A DNA stretch of 41,500 nt from an uncultured Clostridia bacterium (GCA_937915565.1 CALDMH010000183.1:1-41500); one strand, 5' to 3'; shown: positions 8,310 through 17,694, counted from the stretch's first letter. Translations and numbers: made by a program. Notes: generated by a model not told the origin, from the sequence alone.

Positions 8310-11300
8310 ATCAAAATTTACGGACGAACAACTTAAAGCGATAACCGAAACCGAGGGAAATATGCTCGTTTCCGCCTCGGCGGGAAGCGGAAAAACCACC
8401 GTGATGCTCGAAAGAATTATCGGACTCGTTCTCGAAAGCAAAGCGAAAATTTCGGAAATACTCGCCGTAACGTTCACCGACGCCGCCGCTTCCGAAATGA
8501 AGCAAAAACTCGTGAGAAAACTTCGGGAAAGGCTCGTTTCCGGCGAGGATAATTCCTTAATCCGCGAGGCGTTGGAAGAAGTTCCCACGGCAAGCGTTTC
8601 CACGATACATAAGTTTTGTTCGGATTTATTAAGGCGGTATTTTTACGAGATAGGCATAGAGCCGTCCTTTAAAATAGCCGATAAAATCGTTGCCGCGGAG
8701 ATAAAAAACGCCGCGGAGGACAAGGTTTTTTCAAGGCTTTACGAAGAGGGTGACGAAGATTTTCTATATCTCGTCCGTATTTACCGCTCGGGAAGAAACG
8801 ATTCCGAACTGAAAAAGATAATTCAAAGGGTTGCCGAGCTTGCTTCTTACGAAAAAGAACCCGAAAAATTCCTTGAATTTTGCCAAAAAGAGCCTACGGA
8901 GGCCGAATATAAAAATCTCGAAAAGGACGTTGAGGAAATTTTCAAACGCCGGGCCTATGAACTTATCGAGCCTTTTGAAAAAATACGCCTGAAAGTCGTT
9001 TCGAAAGATGGCGCGAACCCAGATAAGATAAATCCTTATTTCGACGGCGTAAACTTCAAACTCAACGCGATAGTAAACGCCCCCACTTTCCCTCTTCTCA
9101 TCTCGGCTTGCGCCGAAAGCGTGATGAAATCGCCAAGTATTCCGGGCGACGCGGAATATAAACCGGCGTTTGAAAAACTCAAAGAAAAGCTCAAAAAAAT
9201 CAAAGACAAAGCAGAACTTATGCTTATCGGCGGCGAGGACGCGGATAAAACCCGATTTTTAACCACGGGGCGAACGACGAAAGCCATTGCAAAGCTCACG
9301 GCGGCGTTTATGGAAGAATACGCCGATATGAAAGCGGAAGAATCGCTCGTGGATTTTTCCGACCTCGAACATCTTGCTTATAAACTCCTCGTTTCGTCGA
9401 AAGAGGCTTTGGACGACGTGAGAAAACGATATAAATACGCTTTTTGCGACGAATATCAGGACGTAAACGGAATTCAGGAAGCTATTTTAACCCTCGTCGC
9501 GCCGAACAATTTGTTTATGGTGGGCGACGTTAAGCAGTCCATTTACGCATTCCGCGGTTGCAACCCGAAGATTTTCGCCGATAAATTCGCGAGATACGAA
9601 AAAGGCGAGGGGCAGGCGGTTACGATTGCCGACAATTTCCGCTCCACCGATAACGTTCTTTCCGCCGTGAACAACGTTTTTTCCGCCGCAATGACGGAAA
9701 GTTCCGCCGGGATAAATTACGCCGTTCACCCGATGATTTTCGGGAAAAAATACCCTGCGAACTCCGGGTTCGTCGCCTTGCATCTCATAGAGGGCGACGC
9801 CAAGGAAACGGAAGCTCCGCACGGGGTTTACAATCTGGTTAAGGACGCCGAAACTCCCGACGAAAACGACGATTTTTACGAAGGGTTGCTCGTCGGCGAA
9901 ATTATCGAAAAAGAGCTTGGGCAAAAAATCTACGACGTCGAAAAAAGGGACTGGCGCGCCGTTGAGCCGAAAGATATTGCAGTTTTGCTGCGAAACACAG
10001 GCGGTTTCACCGCGAACGTGATAAAAACTCTTACGAGGCTTAACGTTCCCGTGAGTTCGGCGGCGAAGGATTCCGTTCTCGATTACCCCGAAATAAAACT
10101 TTTGAAGGATATTTTGAGCCTTATCGATTTTTACGCCGACGATTCGCCGCTCATTTCCGTGCTTAAAAGCTCGGTCGGCTGTTTAGGCGAGGAGGAACTT
10201 GCCGCAATCAGGGAGGAAGCTCCGCCCGCGCGCAAGGCGGCAAACGGAAAACACAAAGTTCCCCCCACATTCCTCGAATGTGTGGAAAACTACCGCAAAA
10301 ACGGAAAACAGGAAAAAATACGCGCAAAACTTAACAAATTCGACGATTATTTTAAGAAAATACGCTTGCTTGCCGAATTTAAAGGCGCGGGAGAAATTCT
10401 CGTTAAGGTGATAAAGGACTGCTCGCTCGATTTGGAAGTGCTCACCGGCAGGCTCGGGGAATTGCGCCTTGAAAGAATGAACAGGTTTATCGCCGAGAGC
10501 GTTAAAGACGGCGAAAAACTAACCGTGAGCGAATTTTTGAAGAATATCGAAAACGCCGATGACGAAATTTCGCTTTCGGAAGCGGGCGGAAGCAATTCCG
10601 TTTCGGTAATCACGATGCACTCGTCGAAAGGGCTGGAATATCCCGTCGTGATTTTGGCGGGCTTGGGAAGAAGCTTCAACAGAGCCGACGAAAAGGAAAG
10701 GCTTTTATATTCCGCGAAGTACGGAATCGCGCCGCAAGCTTACGACGAATCGACGATGACGAAGCGCGAAACGCTGAAACGATTTTTGGTGAAAAACGAA
10801 AAGGAACGCGACCTCGCGCGCGAGGAAATGCGGCTTTTATACGTTGCGATGACCCGCGCGAAAAACAGGCTTCACCTCGTTGCAAGCGAGGAACTCCCGC
10901 TCGAAAGAACCGCCGAAACCGCTTCTTACGCAAAGAAATTCGTAGATTATCTTTCCGCTTGCGATATGCCCGTTATCGTGCACGAAAAAACGGAGATAAA
11001 AACGCTGGCAAAAGCGGAAGAAACTTTGGAGACGAAACCGAGCGGAACCGTGAAGGAATCGCTTAAAAAGCGAATTCTCGAAGGGATTTCCTTTGAATAT
11101 CCGTTTGCCGCGGACACGCTGCTTCCCGTTAAGCGCGCGGTTACGAAGCTCTCGGAAGAAATGGCGAAAAACAAACCGAAAATTCATCGAGCTTACGAGG
11201 AAGACGGCGAGGAATCGGCGGAGGTTTACAACGATTTGTTCGACGATTTCGGCGGTTTCGATAACCCCGACGGTTTCGATAACCCCGACGGTTTCGATAA

Positions 11301-11883
11301 ACCCGACAATTCCGCAGATTTCGGAAGCGTCGGCGGCGCGGATTTTCCGCACGAAAAAAAGACTTCGTTTGAAGCTAAAAGAATATCGGACAAGGACAAG
11401 GCGAACGAGGTCGGCACGGCTTATCACAGGTTTTTGGAAAAGCGGGATTTAAACGAGAAAAACGTCGATAACGAACTTATAGCCCAACTTTCGCGTGGTG
11501 ATTTAACCGAAGAACAAGCGAAAATGCTCGACGAGAACGTCTTGAAAAGAGTTGTGGAAAACCCCGTTTTCGAGGAACTTAAAAGCTACGATATTTACCG
11601 CGAGCAGCCGTTCGTCGTGGGGCTTTCCGCGCAGGACGCGGGTTTTGAAAACGCAACGAGTCCGATACTCGTTCAGGGGATTCTGGACCTTCTTGCGATA
11701 AAGGGCGACGAGGCGATAATTCTCGATTACAAGGCCACGAGAAAGAGCCGCGAAAAGATGCTCGAAACTTATCGGCCGCAGCTTGAAATTTATAAAAAGG
11801 CGGTTGAAAAAACGCTTAAATTGAAGGTCAAGAAAACGATTTTGTTCAATCTTTACACCTGCGAAACGATGGAAGTGAAGTAA
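8299..11883 (+). CDS. addA: ATP-dependent helicase/nuclease subunit A
   Basis: AddA is the UvrD/Rep-type helicase and second nuclease of the AddAB complex. It shows Walker A SASAGSGKTTVMLERI, Walker B FCDEYQDVNGIQEAIL, motif III MVGDVKQSIYAFRG, TMHSSKGLEYPVVILAG and LLYVAMTRAKNRLHL, and a C-terminal nuclease domain with GTAYHRFLEK, QGILDLLAIK and IILDYKATRK. I start it at ATG 8299 (MANKSKFTDEQ), which follows AAGGGGG and lies within the last 11 nt of addB; the frame extends 10 codons further upstream without a ribosome site. It has 1194 residues. Between helicase and nuclease there is an acidic linker containing a three-copy repeat of FDNPDG. Confidence 0.96.
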   Translation: MANKSKFTDEQLKAITETEGNMLVSASAGSGKTTVMLERIIGLVLESKAKISEILAVTFTDAAASEMKQKLVRKLRERLVSGEDNSLIREALEEVPTASVSTIHKFCSDLLRRYFYEIGIEPSFKIADKIVAAEIKNAAEDKVFSRLYEEGDEDFLYLVRIYRSGRNDSELKKIIQRVAELASYEKEPEKFLEFCQKEPTEAEYKNLEKDVEEIFKRRAYELIEPFEKIRLKVVSKDGANPDKINPYFDGVNFKLNAIVNAPTFPLLISACAESVMKSPSIPGDAEYKPAFEKLKEKLKKIKDKAELMLIGGEDADKTRFLTTGRTTKAIAKLTAAFMEEYADMKAEESLVDFSDLEHLAYKLLVSSKEALDDVRKRYKYAFCDEYQDVNGIQEAILTLVAPNNLFMVGDVKQSIYAFRGCNPKIFADKFARYEKGEGQAVTIADNFRSTDNVLSAVNNVFSAAMTESSAGINYAVHPMIFGKKYPANSGFVALHLIEGDAKETEAPHGVYNLVKDAETPDENDDFYEGLLVGEIIEKELGQKIYDVEKRDWRAVEPKDIAVLLRNTGGFTANVIKTLTRLNVPVSSAAKDSVLDYPEIKLLKDILSLIDFYADDSPLISVLKSSVGCLGEEELAAIREEAPPARKAANGKHKVPPTFLECVENYRKNGKQEKIRAKLNKFDDYFKKIRLLAEFKGAGEILVKVIKDCSLDLEVLTGRLGELRLERMNRFIAESVKDGEKLTVSEFLKNIENADDEISLSEAGGSNSVSVITMHSSKGLEYPVVILAGLGRSFNRADEKERLLYSAKYGIAPQAYDESTMTKRETLKRFLVKNEKERDLAREEMRLLYVAMTRAKNRLHLVASEELPLERTAETASYAKKFVDYLSACDMPVIVHEKTEIKTLAKAEETLETKPSGTVKESLKKRILEGISFEYPFAADTLLPVKRAVTKLSEEMAKNKPKIHRAYEEDGEESAEVYNDLFDDFGGFDNPDGFDNPDGFDKPDNSADFGSVGGADFPHEKKTSFEAKRISDKDKANEVGTAYHRFLEKRDLNEKNVDNELIAQLSRGDLTEEQAKMLDENVLKRVVENPVFEELKSYDIYREQPFVVGLSAQDAGFENATSPILVQGILDLLAIKGDEAIILDYKATRKSREKMLETYRPQLEIYKKAVEKTLKLKVKKTILFNLYTCETMEVK
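11254..11307 (+). repeat. Three 18-bp tandem repeats inside addA
   Basis: The unit GGTTTCGATAACCCCGAC occurs at 11254-11271 and 11272-11289; the third copy (11290-11307) differs by one base. It encodes GFDNPD, GFDNPD, GFDKPD in the linker between helicase and nuclease domains. The copy number is prone to slippage without loss of frame. Confidence 0.95.
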
Positions 11884-11931
11884 ACGCCGCATAGATAAAC
11901 CAAAACGATTTCGATAAGCGTCGAAAAAATT

Positions 11932-11970
11932 ACGCCGCCCGTTGCGAATTTTCGCAACGGGCGGCGTTTT
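11932..11970. terminator. Bidirectional terminator between addA and spoIVA
   Basis: A 17-bp perfect stem (ACGCCGCCCGTTGCGAA with its complement at 11951-11967) closes a tight loop. TTTT follows on the plus strand; the minus-strand side continues AATTTTTT, so it probably ends both convergent genes. Confidence 0.9.
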
Positions 11971-12029
11971 CGTAGCCAAGCGGGTTAAAATCTCATTCGG
12001 CTAAATCAATAAACGAAAAAATTACTTTA

Positions 12030-13499
12030 TCAATAAATGAAATAAATCACTTTATATTTGCCGTCGTTCACCATTTTCGTGACGGCGCGTTTTAATTTTC
12101 CGCGCGTTTCCTCGGGCATCGCGCCGGTTTTTCTGTTGATTTCGTCCAGAACGAGTTCGCCGAGCGGTCTGCCGAAAACTTTCGCTTCGGAAACGTTACC
12201 CTCGCGCGTTTCGTCGGAGATGAAATCCATAAAATCTTCGCATTGCTTTTTCGTGCCGGAAATGGGGTTCACCGAAGCTCTTACGCCGACTTTAACGACG
12301 TGCAGGCTCTCGGTCGTTGCGGTCACTCTCACTCCGTAGCGATTGCCCTGCTTCACGAGCGTAGGCTCGCCGATTTCAACGTCTTTTTCGGACGGCAAAA
12401 CGATTCCGTAACCCTTTGCGTCGGCGTCTTCGAGCCCCGAGCGGATTCTGTCGTATTCCCATTTCGCCTTTGAAAGGTCTCTGACGAAACTGATGAGTTT
12501 ATATTCTCCGTCGATGGTTTCGCCGCAGGTTTCGCTGATAACGTCGTAGAAAAGCCCTTTGTCGGCGTTCACCGTAACGGTAACTTTTCCTTCGCCCGCG
12601 TCCGATTTTATGCCTGCGGGAATGATTTTATCGATTTTCGCAAGCGCGTCTTCGAGCATATACGCGTCCTTCATTTTAACCATATTCGCGGAAGATTCCT
12701 TAACCGCGGAAATAATTTCCGCAACGACGCGATTTTCGCTCGGCAAAGCGCAAAGCCAATCCGGAAGCTCCACGTCCGCGGAGCGAATCGGAAATTCGGA
12801 AAGTGCGCTTTCCATAACGGCGGTGAAGCCGTCCTCGCCGCAATTCAAAACGTCGAGCGGAACGACGGAAACGCCGTATTTTTCCTCCAACGTTCTTTTG
12901 AGCGCAAGCGTTTCTTTGTCGTTCGGGTTTTTGCAGTTAAGGCAAATTACGAACGGCTTGCCGATATTTTTAAGCTTTTGAACGGTCAATTCTTCTGCTT
13001 TTACGTAATTTTCTCTTGGAATTTCGGTGAAACTGCCGTCCGTCGTAACGACGACGCCAATCGTCGAATGTTCGGAAATGACCTTATCCGTGCCGAGTTC
13101 CGCCGCTTTTTCAAACGGAAGCGGCTCGTTTTGCCAAGGCGTTTGAACCATTCTCGGCTCGCCGTTTTCCTCGTGGCCGATTGCGCCGTCCACCATAAAA
13201 CCTACGCAATCGATGAGTCTGGTTTTTGCGGTGGTTTTGCCGCCGAAAGTAACTTTAACCGCCTCTCCGGGGATAAATTTCGGTTCGGTCGTTGTCACCG
13301 TTTTGCCTGCACCCGACTGCGGAAGCTCGTCGGTTGCGATTTTCTTTTTGTTTTTGCCGACGATGTTGGGCGTTATCAAAAGCTCGGCGAAGCGTTTGAC
13401 GAAGGTTGATTTGCCCACTCTCACGGGGCCGACCACGCCGACGTAAATATCGCCGCCCGTTCTTTTGCCGATGTCGCTGTATATGTCGTATTTTTCCAT
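12030..13499 (-). CDS. spoIVA: Stage IV sporulation protein A
   Basis: SpoIVA is the ATPase that polymerises into the basement layer of the spore coat on the outer forespore membrane. The 489 residues match the usual length of about 490. The N-terminus MEKYDIYSDIGKRTGGDIY and the Walker A GPVRVGKSTF are typical; TTTEPKFIP, then RLIDCVGFMV (Walker B region) and the VVTTDGSFTEIPRENY stretch follow, with NCKNPND downstream. The ATG follows GCAGGAG. A sigma-E-type promoter lies immediately upstream. The gene stands alone between terminators and implies that the organism, or a recent ancestor, makes endospores. Confidence 0.97.
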   Translation of the reverse strand: MEKYDIYSDIGKRTGGDIYVGVVGPVRVGKSTFVKRFAELLITPNIVGKNKKKIATDELPQSGAGKTVTTTEPKFIPGEAVKVTFGGKTTAKTRLIDCVGFMVDGAIGHEENGEPRMVQTPWQNEPLPFEKAAELGTDKVISEHSTIGVVVTTDGSFTEIPRENYVKAEELTVQKLKNIGKPFVICLNCKNPNDKETLALKRTLEEKYGVSVVPLDVLNCGEDGFTAVMESALSEFPIRSADVELPDWLCALPSENRVVAEIISAVKESSANMVKMKDAYMLEDALAKIDKIIPAGIKSDAGEGKVTVTVNADKGLFYDVISETCGETIDGEYKLISFVRDLSKAKWEYDRIRSGLEDADAKGYGIVLPSEKDVEIGEPTLVKQGNRYGVRVTATTESLHVVKVGVRASVNPISGTKKQCEDFMDFISDETREGNVSEAKVFGRPLGELVLDEINRKTGAMPEETRGKLKRAVTKMVNDGKYKVIYFIY

Positions 13500-13522
13500 A
13501 AAAAACTCCTGCTTACGGTATT

Positions 13523-13551
13523 ATTCTATTAAACGAAAGTGCGTAATATTC
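13523..13551 (-). promoter_or_regulatory. Sigma-E-type promoter of spoIVA
   Basis: On the minus strand GAATATT (13551-13545) fits the sigma-E -35 consensus KMATATT. After 14 nt comes AATAGAAT (13530-13523), which matches CATACAMT at six of eight positions. The spacing of 14 is the expected one. It lies about 25 nt before the spoIVA start, in agreement with mother-cell expression. Confidence 0.7.
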
Positions 13552-13752
13552 TCTCGGCAGGTAAAATTTTTGAAAATCTCGTAGTCGCCTTTTATTTTTT
13601 ATATAATGATTATGGCGACCGAAGCGGCAATGCGGCAAACGTGATAAATGTGACGAGTGCGGTAAATGCGTCGCAAAACGAACCTTGCCGAAGAACGAGC
13701 CGAAAGGTTTTAATTTGCGTTTCGGAAAGGTGAACGATTGTCAAAAGCGGGG

Positions 13753-13766
13753 CTATAAGTCGATTA
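13753..13766 (+). repeat. 14-bp repeat CTATAAGTCGATTA, copy 2
   Basis: An exact copy in the gene-free stretch 13552-13923 between spoIVA and rluD. Its left flank AAAAGCGGGG extends the match to other copies. The rest of the stretch holds two hairpins and no supportable gene. Confidence 0.85.
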
Positions 13767-13787
13767 TCGCATAGTTTTTGCAAAAAT

Positions 13788-13826
13788 AACTCGGCTTGCG
13801 TTTTTTAAAAAAACGCAAGCCGAGTT
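13788..13826. terminator. Orphan long hairpin, possibly a second rluD terminator
   Basis: AACTCGGCTTGCG plus a T-run pairs with an A-run plus CGCAAGCCGAGTT, giving a stem of up to 19 bp. No gene ends close to it on the plus strand. On the minus strand it lies about 60 nt beyond the rluD terminator and could be a back-up. Confidence 0.6.
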
Positions 13827-13882
13827 GCCGTATGTCGCTCGTATGGATAAAAACGTCGGCCGCTCGGTCGTATGCGATAAAA

Positions 13883-13906
13883 AACGCCCGCCAAACGGCG
13901 GGCGTT
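13883..13906 (-). terminator. Terminator of the lgt-pncB-lspA-rluD operon
   Basis: AACGCCCGCC and GGCGGGCGTT pair around AAAC. On the minus strand a run of T follows, 18 nt after the rluD stop. Confidence 0.92.
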
Positions 13907-13923
13907 GCGTATTCTTTAATGAG

Positions 13924-14832
13924 TTACGGTTGTGCGGTGTGGTCGAGTTTCGTTAAAACGGCTTGAAAATAATCGGGAAGCGGAGCTTCAAAACTCATTC
14001 TTTTGCCCGTCTTCGGGTGAGTGAGTTCAAGCCTGAACGCGTGCAGAAGTTGCCCGTTGAGCTTGAATTTTTGCGTTTTATAACCGTAAACCGGGTCGCC
14101 GACGATGGGGTGACCTACGTACTTCGTATGCACTCTTATCTGGTGCGTCCTGCCCGTTTCGAGTGAGAATTCCATAAGGGTGTAATCCTTGTAACGCTTG
14201 ATGACCTTATAATGCGTCACCGCGCGCCTGCCCTCGCTTTTCACCGCCATCATAGTACGATTTTTATCGCTTCTGCCGATAAAAGTATCGATAACGCCCG
14301 AGTTTTGCTTAACCACGCCTTCCACGAGCGCGATATAAATCCGTTTGCAGGTTTTGTTTTTGATTTGCTCGGAAAGGGAAACGTGTGCCGCGTCGTTTTT
14401 CGCAACGACTAAAAGTCCGGACGTGTCCTTATCGATTCTGTGAACGATTCCCGGGCGGATTACTCCGTTTATTCCGCTTAAAGAATCGAGGTGATATAAA
14501 AGCGCGTTGACGAGCGTTGAACCGTGAACGCCGTTGCCCGCGTGGACGGTAAGCCCCTGCGGCTTGTTGATAACGGCAACGTCCTCGTCCTGATAAACCA
14601 CGTCGAGCGGAATGTTTTCGGCTTCGAGGTCGAGTTTAACGGGTTCGGGCAAAATTACGGTGATTTCGTCGCCGATTTTCAGGGTTTTCCCCGCCTTTTC
14701 GCATTTTCCGTTCACGGTGACGTTGCCGTCGTCCACGAGTTTTTTGATTGCCGAGCGGGTTTTATCGATTTTTTCGGACAAAAACACGTCTAATCTTTCG
14801 GTTTTGTCCGAAACGAAGGTTTTAGTTTCCAT
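13924..14832 (-). CDS. rluD: 23S rRNA-type pseudouridine synthase, RluD subfamily
   Basis: It isomerises uridine to pseudouridine in RNA, probably helix 69 of 23S rRNA by family analogy. The 302 residues have an N-terminal S4 RNA-binding domain (RLDVFLSEKIDKTRSAIKKLVDDGNVTVNG) and a catalytic domain with the signature HRIDKDTSGLLVVAKN holding the catalytic Asp. The C-terminal part has LETGRTHQIRVH and HPIVGDPVYGY. It is the last gene of the operon and overlaps lspA by 11 nt. RluD in this position after lspA is a common bacterial arrangement. The exact target position cannot be read from the sequence. Confidence 0.92.
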   Translation of the reverse strand: METKTFVSDKTERLDVFLSEKIDKTRSAIKKLVDDGNVTVNGKCEKAGKTLKIGDEITVILPEPVKLDLEAENIPLDVVYQDEDVAVINKPQGLTVHAGNGVHGSTLVNALLYHLDSLSGINGVIRPGIVHRIDKDTSGLLVVAKNDAAHVSLSEQIKNKTCKRIYIALVEGVVKQNSGVIDTFIGRSDKNRTMMAVKSEGRRAVTHYKVIKRYKDYTLMEFSLETGRTHQIRVHTKYVGHPIVGDPVYGYKTQKFKLNGQLLHAFRLELTHPKTGKRMSFEAPLPDYFQAVLTKLDHTAQP

Positions 14833-15574
14833 TTTCGGGGTTTGCTTTGCCTGCCGGGCCTTCGGAAGCCGAATTATCGGAGGCGTCGTTGCGGGCGTTA
14901 TCGGAGGCGTTATCGCAGGCGTTGCCGTGGGTATTATCGCAAGAGCCGCTTTCGATTAAATCTTCTTCTTTAAGCGAATCGGCAACGAGTTTTTTGGCTT
15001 CGTCGATTTTCTCGGCGTTTTCGGCTTGTTTGCGTTCGAGCTCCTCGCGGCGTTTCTTTGAAACGAAAATCGCGTCCTTGCTTATGAACAAAATGTCGAT
15101 AACGAGCATAATCGCGCCGACGACGAGAGAAATATCCGCAACGTTAAAGATATAGGGGAAATACTCTTTTCCGTTTATCTCGATTATGACGTGAATCATA
15201 TCCCTGACGTAACCGCCGTCGGTAAAGATTCTGTCGATAAAATTCCCGAGCGCGCCCGAGATAATGAGCGCGAGCGCGGTGTTGAGCCATTTGCCGCGGT
15301 TTTTCGAGAGGAAAAGGTAGGCGACGATTCCGCCGAGAATAATTACGGTGGCGATGATGAAAACGAGCCTGCCGTTGTTTAAAAAACTGAAAATGCCCAT
15401 CATTCCGTTGTTATTCTCGCAGTATTCGATTTCGAGAAACCCGTCGATTACTTTTGTGATGAGAATTTTATCGTTGCCGAGCGAACCCGGGGTTGCGCCG
15501 GAAAGCGACGCCACGACGGCTTTCGTCACTTGGTCGAGAATAAGAACGAGTATGGCTGCGACTGCGTACCACAT
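14822..15574 (-). CDS. lspA: Prolipoprotein signal peptidase II with long C-terminal tail
   Basis: LspA cleaves the signal peptide of diacylglyceryl-modified prolipoproteins. Four membrane segments are visible. The catalytic aspartates lie in LGNFIDRIFTDG and YIFNVADISLVVGA; the early motif ENNNGMMGIF replaces the more usual ENTGAAF. The catalytic core ends near residue 165. About 85 extra residues follow: a Glu/Lys-rich helical stretch (RREELERKQAENAEKIDE) and then a low-complexity Asn/Asp/Ser tail with repeats of DNASDN. The family is normally 150-180 residues. The ATG follows AAAGGAG. Lgt, the enzyme acting just before it, lies three genes upstream in the same apparent operon. Confidence 0.93.
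   Translation of the reverse strand: MWYAVAAILVLILDQVTKAVVASLSGATPGSLGNDKILITKVIDGFLEIEYCENNNGMMGIFSFLNNGRLVFIIATVIILGGIVAYLFLSKNRGKWLNTALALIISGALGNFIDRIFTDGGYVRDMIHVIIEINGKEYFPYIFNVADISLVVGAIMLVIDILFISKDAIFVSKKRREELERKQAENAEKIDEAKKLVADSLKEEDLIESGSCDNTHGNACDNASDNARNDASDNSASEGPAGKANPENGN
14880..14945 (-). repeat. Short tandem repeats in the lspA tail
   Basis: About four imperfect 12-bp units related to GCGTTATCGGAG run through this stretch and encode Asp/Asn/Ala/Ser repeats. They resemble the 12-bp repeats at 34751-34798 in period but not in sequence. Confidence 0.75.
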
Positions 15575-15590
15575 AAAAAACTCCTTTCGG

Positions 15591-17036
15591 TTAAAGGCTT
15601 TCGCCGCGTCTGACCTTGTCGAGCATATCCGCTTTGAGGGCGTAAAGCTCGTCGGAAAGGTCCACTTTATAAACGTGCGGCTGGTCGAGACGTTTATATT
15701 CGTCCCAGAAGGAATCCATTTCCTCCGCCGCGTATTTTTTGATTTCTTTAAGTTCGGGTATTTCGTAAACGAGCTTGCCGTCCTTGATAATCTGAACGGG
15801 CAGTTCTCTTACGAAATAGTTCTCAAACGTGATTTTCTTCCATCTTTCGATGGGGTGATACAAGGTGAGCGGCTTTGAAAAATCGATTTTTTCGCCGCGG
15901 AGCGCGATGAGGTCGGCTTCGGCTTTGCCGGTCGCCTCGTCGTAAATTCTGTAAATGGTTTTAAACCCGGGGTTGGTGATTTTTTCGGTGTTGTCCGAAA
16001 CTTTGATTTTCGGAACGAGCTTCCCGTTTTCTTCAACCGCCGCAAGCTTGTAAACTCCGCCGAGCGAGGGCATATCTTCGCTCGTTATGAGTTTCGTGCC
16101 GATGCCCCAGCTGTTTATTTGCGCGCCTTGAAGTTTAAGGCTTTGAACAAGTTTTTCGTCCAAATCGCCCGAAGCGCAGATAATCGTATCGGGATAACCG
16201 GCGTCGTCGAGCATTTTTCTCGCGCGCTTCGTGAGATACGCAAGGTCGCCCGAGTCTATTCTTATTCCGAGCGGCTTTTTGCCTTTCGCTTTAAGTTCGT
16301 CGAAAACCTTTATGGCGTTGGGAATTCCGCTTTTAAGCGTGTCGTAAGTGTCAACCAGAAGAAGCGCGGCGTCGGGATAAGTTTCGGCGTAAGCCCTGAA
16401 AGCTTCCAGTTCGCTCGGGAAATTCATAACCCAGCTGTGAGCGTGCGTTCCCGCAACGGGAACGGAAAACATTTTGCCTGCCAGAACGTTGGAAGTGGAA
16501 TTGCAACCGCCGATAATCGCCGCTCTCGCGCCGTAAATGCCAGCGTCCGGACCTTGCGCCCTTCTCAAACCGAATTCCATAACGTTGTCGCCCTTCGCCG
16601 CCCTGCACACCTTTGCCGATTTGGTTGCGATAAGCGTTTGGTGATTGATTATGTTTAAAACCGCCGTTTCGATAAGTTGCGCCTCGATTACGGGAGCTTT
16701 TACGGTGAGAATAGGCTCGCTCGGGAAAACCATCGTTCCTTCGGGAACGGAATAAACGTCGCCGGTGAACTTCAAGTTTTTAAGATAATTTAAAAAGCCC
16801 TCGTCGAAGAGGTTAAGACTGCGAAGATACGCGATTTCTTCTTCGCCGAAGTTTAAACCGAGGATATAGTCCACGGCCTGTTCGAGTCCTGCGGCAAGAG
16901 AGTAAGTTATGAGTTCTTTTCTGCGGAAGAACACGTCGAAAACGGCAATCTCTTCCGTTTTGCCTTCGAGGTAATACCCGTTCATCATCGTGAGTTCGTA
17001 AAGGTCGGTGAGGAGGGTAAGATTTCTTTTTTCCAT
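15591..17036 (-). CDS. pncB: Nicotinate phosphoribosyltransferase
   Basis: It makes nicotinate mononucleotide from nicotinate and PRPP, the entry step of NAD salvage. The 481 residues begin NLTLLTDLYELTMMNGYY, the family signature. RRAQGPDAGIYGARAA, AGTHAHSWVMNFPSE, LLVDTYDTLKSGIPNAI and LGIRIDSGDLAYLTKRAR are the substrate- and PRPP-binding segments of type II phosphoribosyltransferases. The ATG follows AAAGGA. It sits between an unknown membrane protein gene and lspA on the same strand, 16 nt before lspA. A strong hairpin at 17146-17186 separates it from the upstream gene, so it could also have separate expression. Confidence 0.95.
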   Translation of the reverse strand: MEKRNLTLLTDLYELTMMNGYYLEGKTEEIAVFDVFFRRKELITYSLAAGLEQAVDYILGLNFGEEEIAYLRSLNLFDEGFLNYLKNLKFTGDVYSVPEGTMVFPSEPILTVKAPVIEAQLIETAVLNIINHQTLIATKSAKVCRAAKGDNVMEFGLRRAQGPDAGIYGARAAIIGGCNSTSNVLAGKMFSVPVAGTHAHSWVMNFPSELEAFRAYAETYPDAALLLVDTYDTLKSGIPNAIKVFDELKAKGKKPLGIRIDSGDLAYLTKRARKMLDDAGYPDTIICASGDLDEKLVQSLKLQGAQINSWGIGTKLITSEDMPSLGGVYKLAAVEENGKLVPKIKVSDNTEKITNPGFKTIYRIYDEATGKAEADLIALRGEKIDFSKPLTLYHPIERWKKITFENYFVRELPVQIIKDGKLVYEIPELKEIKKYAAEEMDSFWDEYKRLDQPHVYKVDLSDELYALKADMLDKVRRGESL

Positions 17037-17145
17037 AGTTTAATCCTTTTTAGTCAATCGGGTAATCAGGACAAATCGGGTAATCGAGGGGTGAATTCCC
17101 GCGCGATTACGCTCGGTTTTGCTTGATTTCGTTCGATTACGCTCG

Positions 17146-17186
17146 TTTATGCGCCGCCGCGGCCGACGGCCGCGGCGGCGCATAAA
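17146..17186. repeat. 19-bp perfect GC-rich hairpin without U-tract
   Basis: TTTATGCGCCGCCGCGGCC pairs perfectly with its complement (17168-17186) around GAC. No T-run follows on the minus strand, the direction of the surrounding genes. It may be an RNA processing or stability element, or an attenuating site, between the membrane protein gene and pncB. Just downstream, CGATTACGCTCG occurs twice (17104-17115 and 17134-17145). Confidence 0.8.
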
Positions 17187-17196
17187 GCGCAAAAAC

Positions 17197-17694
17197 TTAA
17201 TCTTTTTTATTCAAAACGTCGTCGGAAGGGTGTTTGAAAACCACTTCGGGTTTAGCTTCTTCCTTTGCCTTTTCCTCGGCGTCTTTTTCGGCTTTTTGCT
17301 CGTAAAACGACTTATAGCCCGGCTTTTCGTCCGTGCGCTCGACGATAAGCTTCTTCGATTTGAGAAGAAACAGAATTGCGAACCCTATTAAAACGAGAGC
17401 CAAATCGATGAATAAAATTCCGTACCATTCGATTTTAAGCGCAACGAACAAAAGGGTTAAACCCACGCAAAACAGGATATAACCCGTTGCGGTTTCGTAT
17501 CCGCCGTTCACGATAAGCCCGTAAACGAAAAACGTTATTCCGAGTCCCGCGGAAAGAATCATAAATCCGAGCAAAAACGCATTCATTTTGAATACGTCGG
17601 TGAGGGCGAGGATAAATCCCGTTGCCGAAAGCACTACCGTTGCGATTGCCGCAACGATACCCCAAACCAAAAAGTTCGTCTTTTTATCGTTCAT
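17197..17694 (-). CDS. Small integral membrane protein, family not recognised
   Basis: I do not recognise a family. The 165 residues show four hydrophobic segments in the first 115 residues (starting FLVWGIVAAIATVVLSATGF, then AFLLGFMILSAGLGITFFVY, then GYILFCVGLTLLFVAL and GILFIDLALVLIGFAILFLL). A charged cytoplasmic tail of about 50 residues rich in Lys, Glu and Ala follows. The ATG follows AAAGGAG and overlaps the last base of the lgt stop. Tight coupling to lgt suggests a role at the membrane, perhaps near lipoprotein processing, but this is only context. Confidence 0.85.
   Translation of the reverse strand: MNDKKTNFLVWGIVAAIATVVLSATGFILALTDVFKMNAFLLGFMILSAGLGITFFVYGLIVNGGYETATGYILFCVGLTLLFVALKIEWYGILFIDLALVLIGFAILFLLKSKKLIVERTDEKPGYKSFYEQKAEKDAEEKAKEEAKPEVVFKHPSDDVLNKKD

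Noticed and set aside
7416..8603. A 395-codon minus-strand frame opposite addB/addA
   Set aside because: It is antisense to conserved nuclease and helicase motifs; long antisense frames are expected where the coding strand has few TTA, CTA and TCA codons.
15348..15878. A 176-codon plus-strand frame across lspA and pncB
   Set aside because: It spans the junction of two confident genes on the other strand and has no conserved feature.
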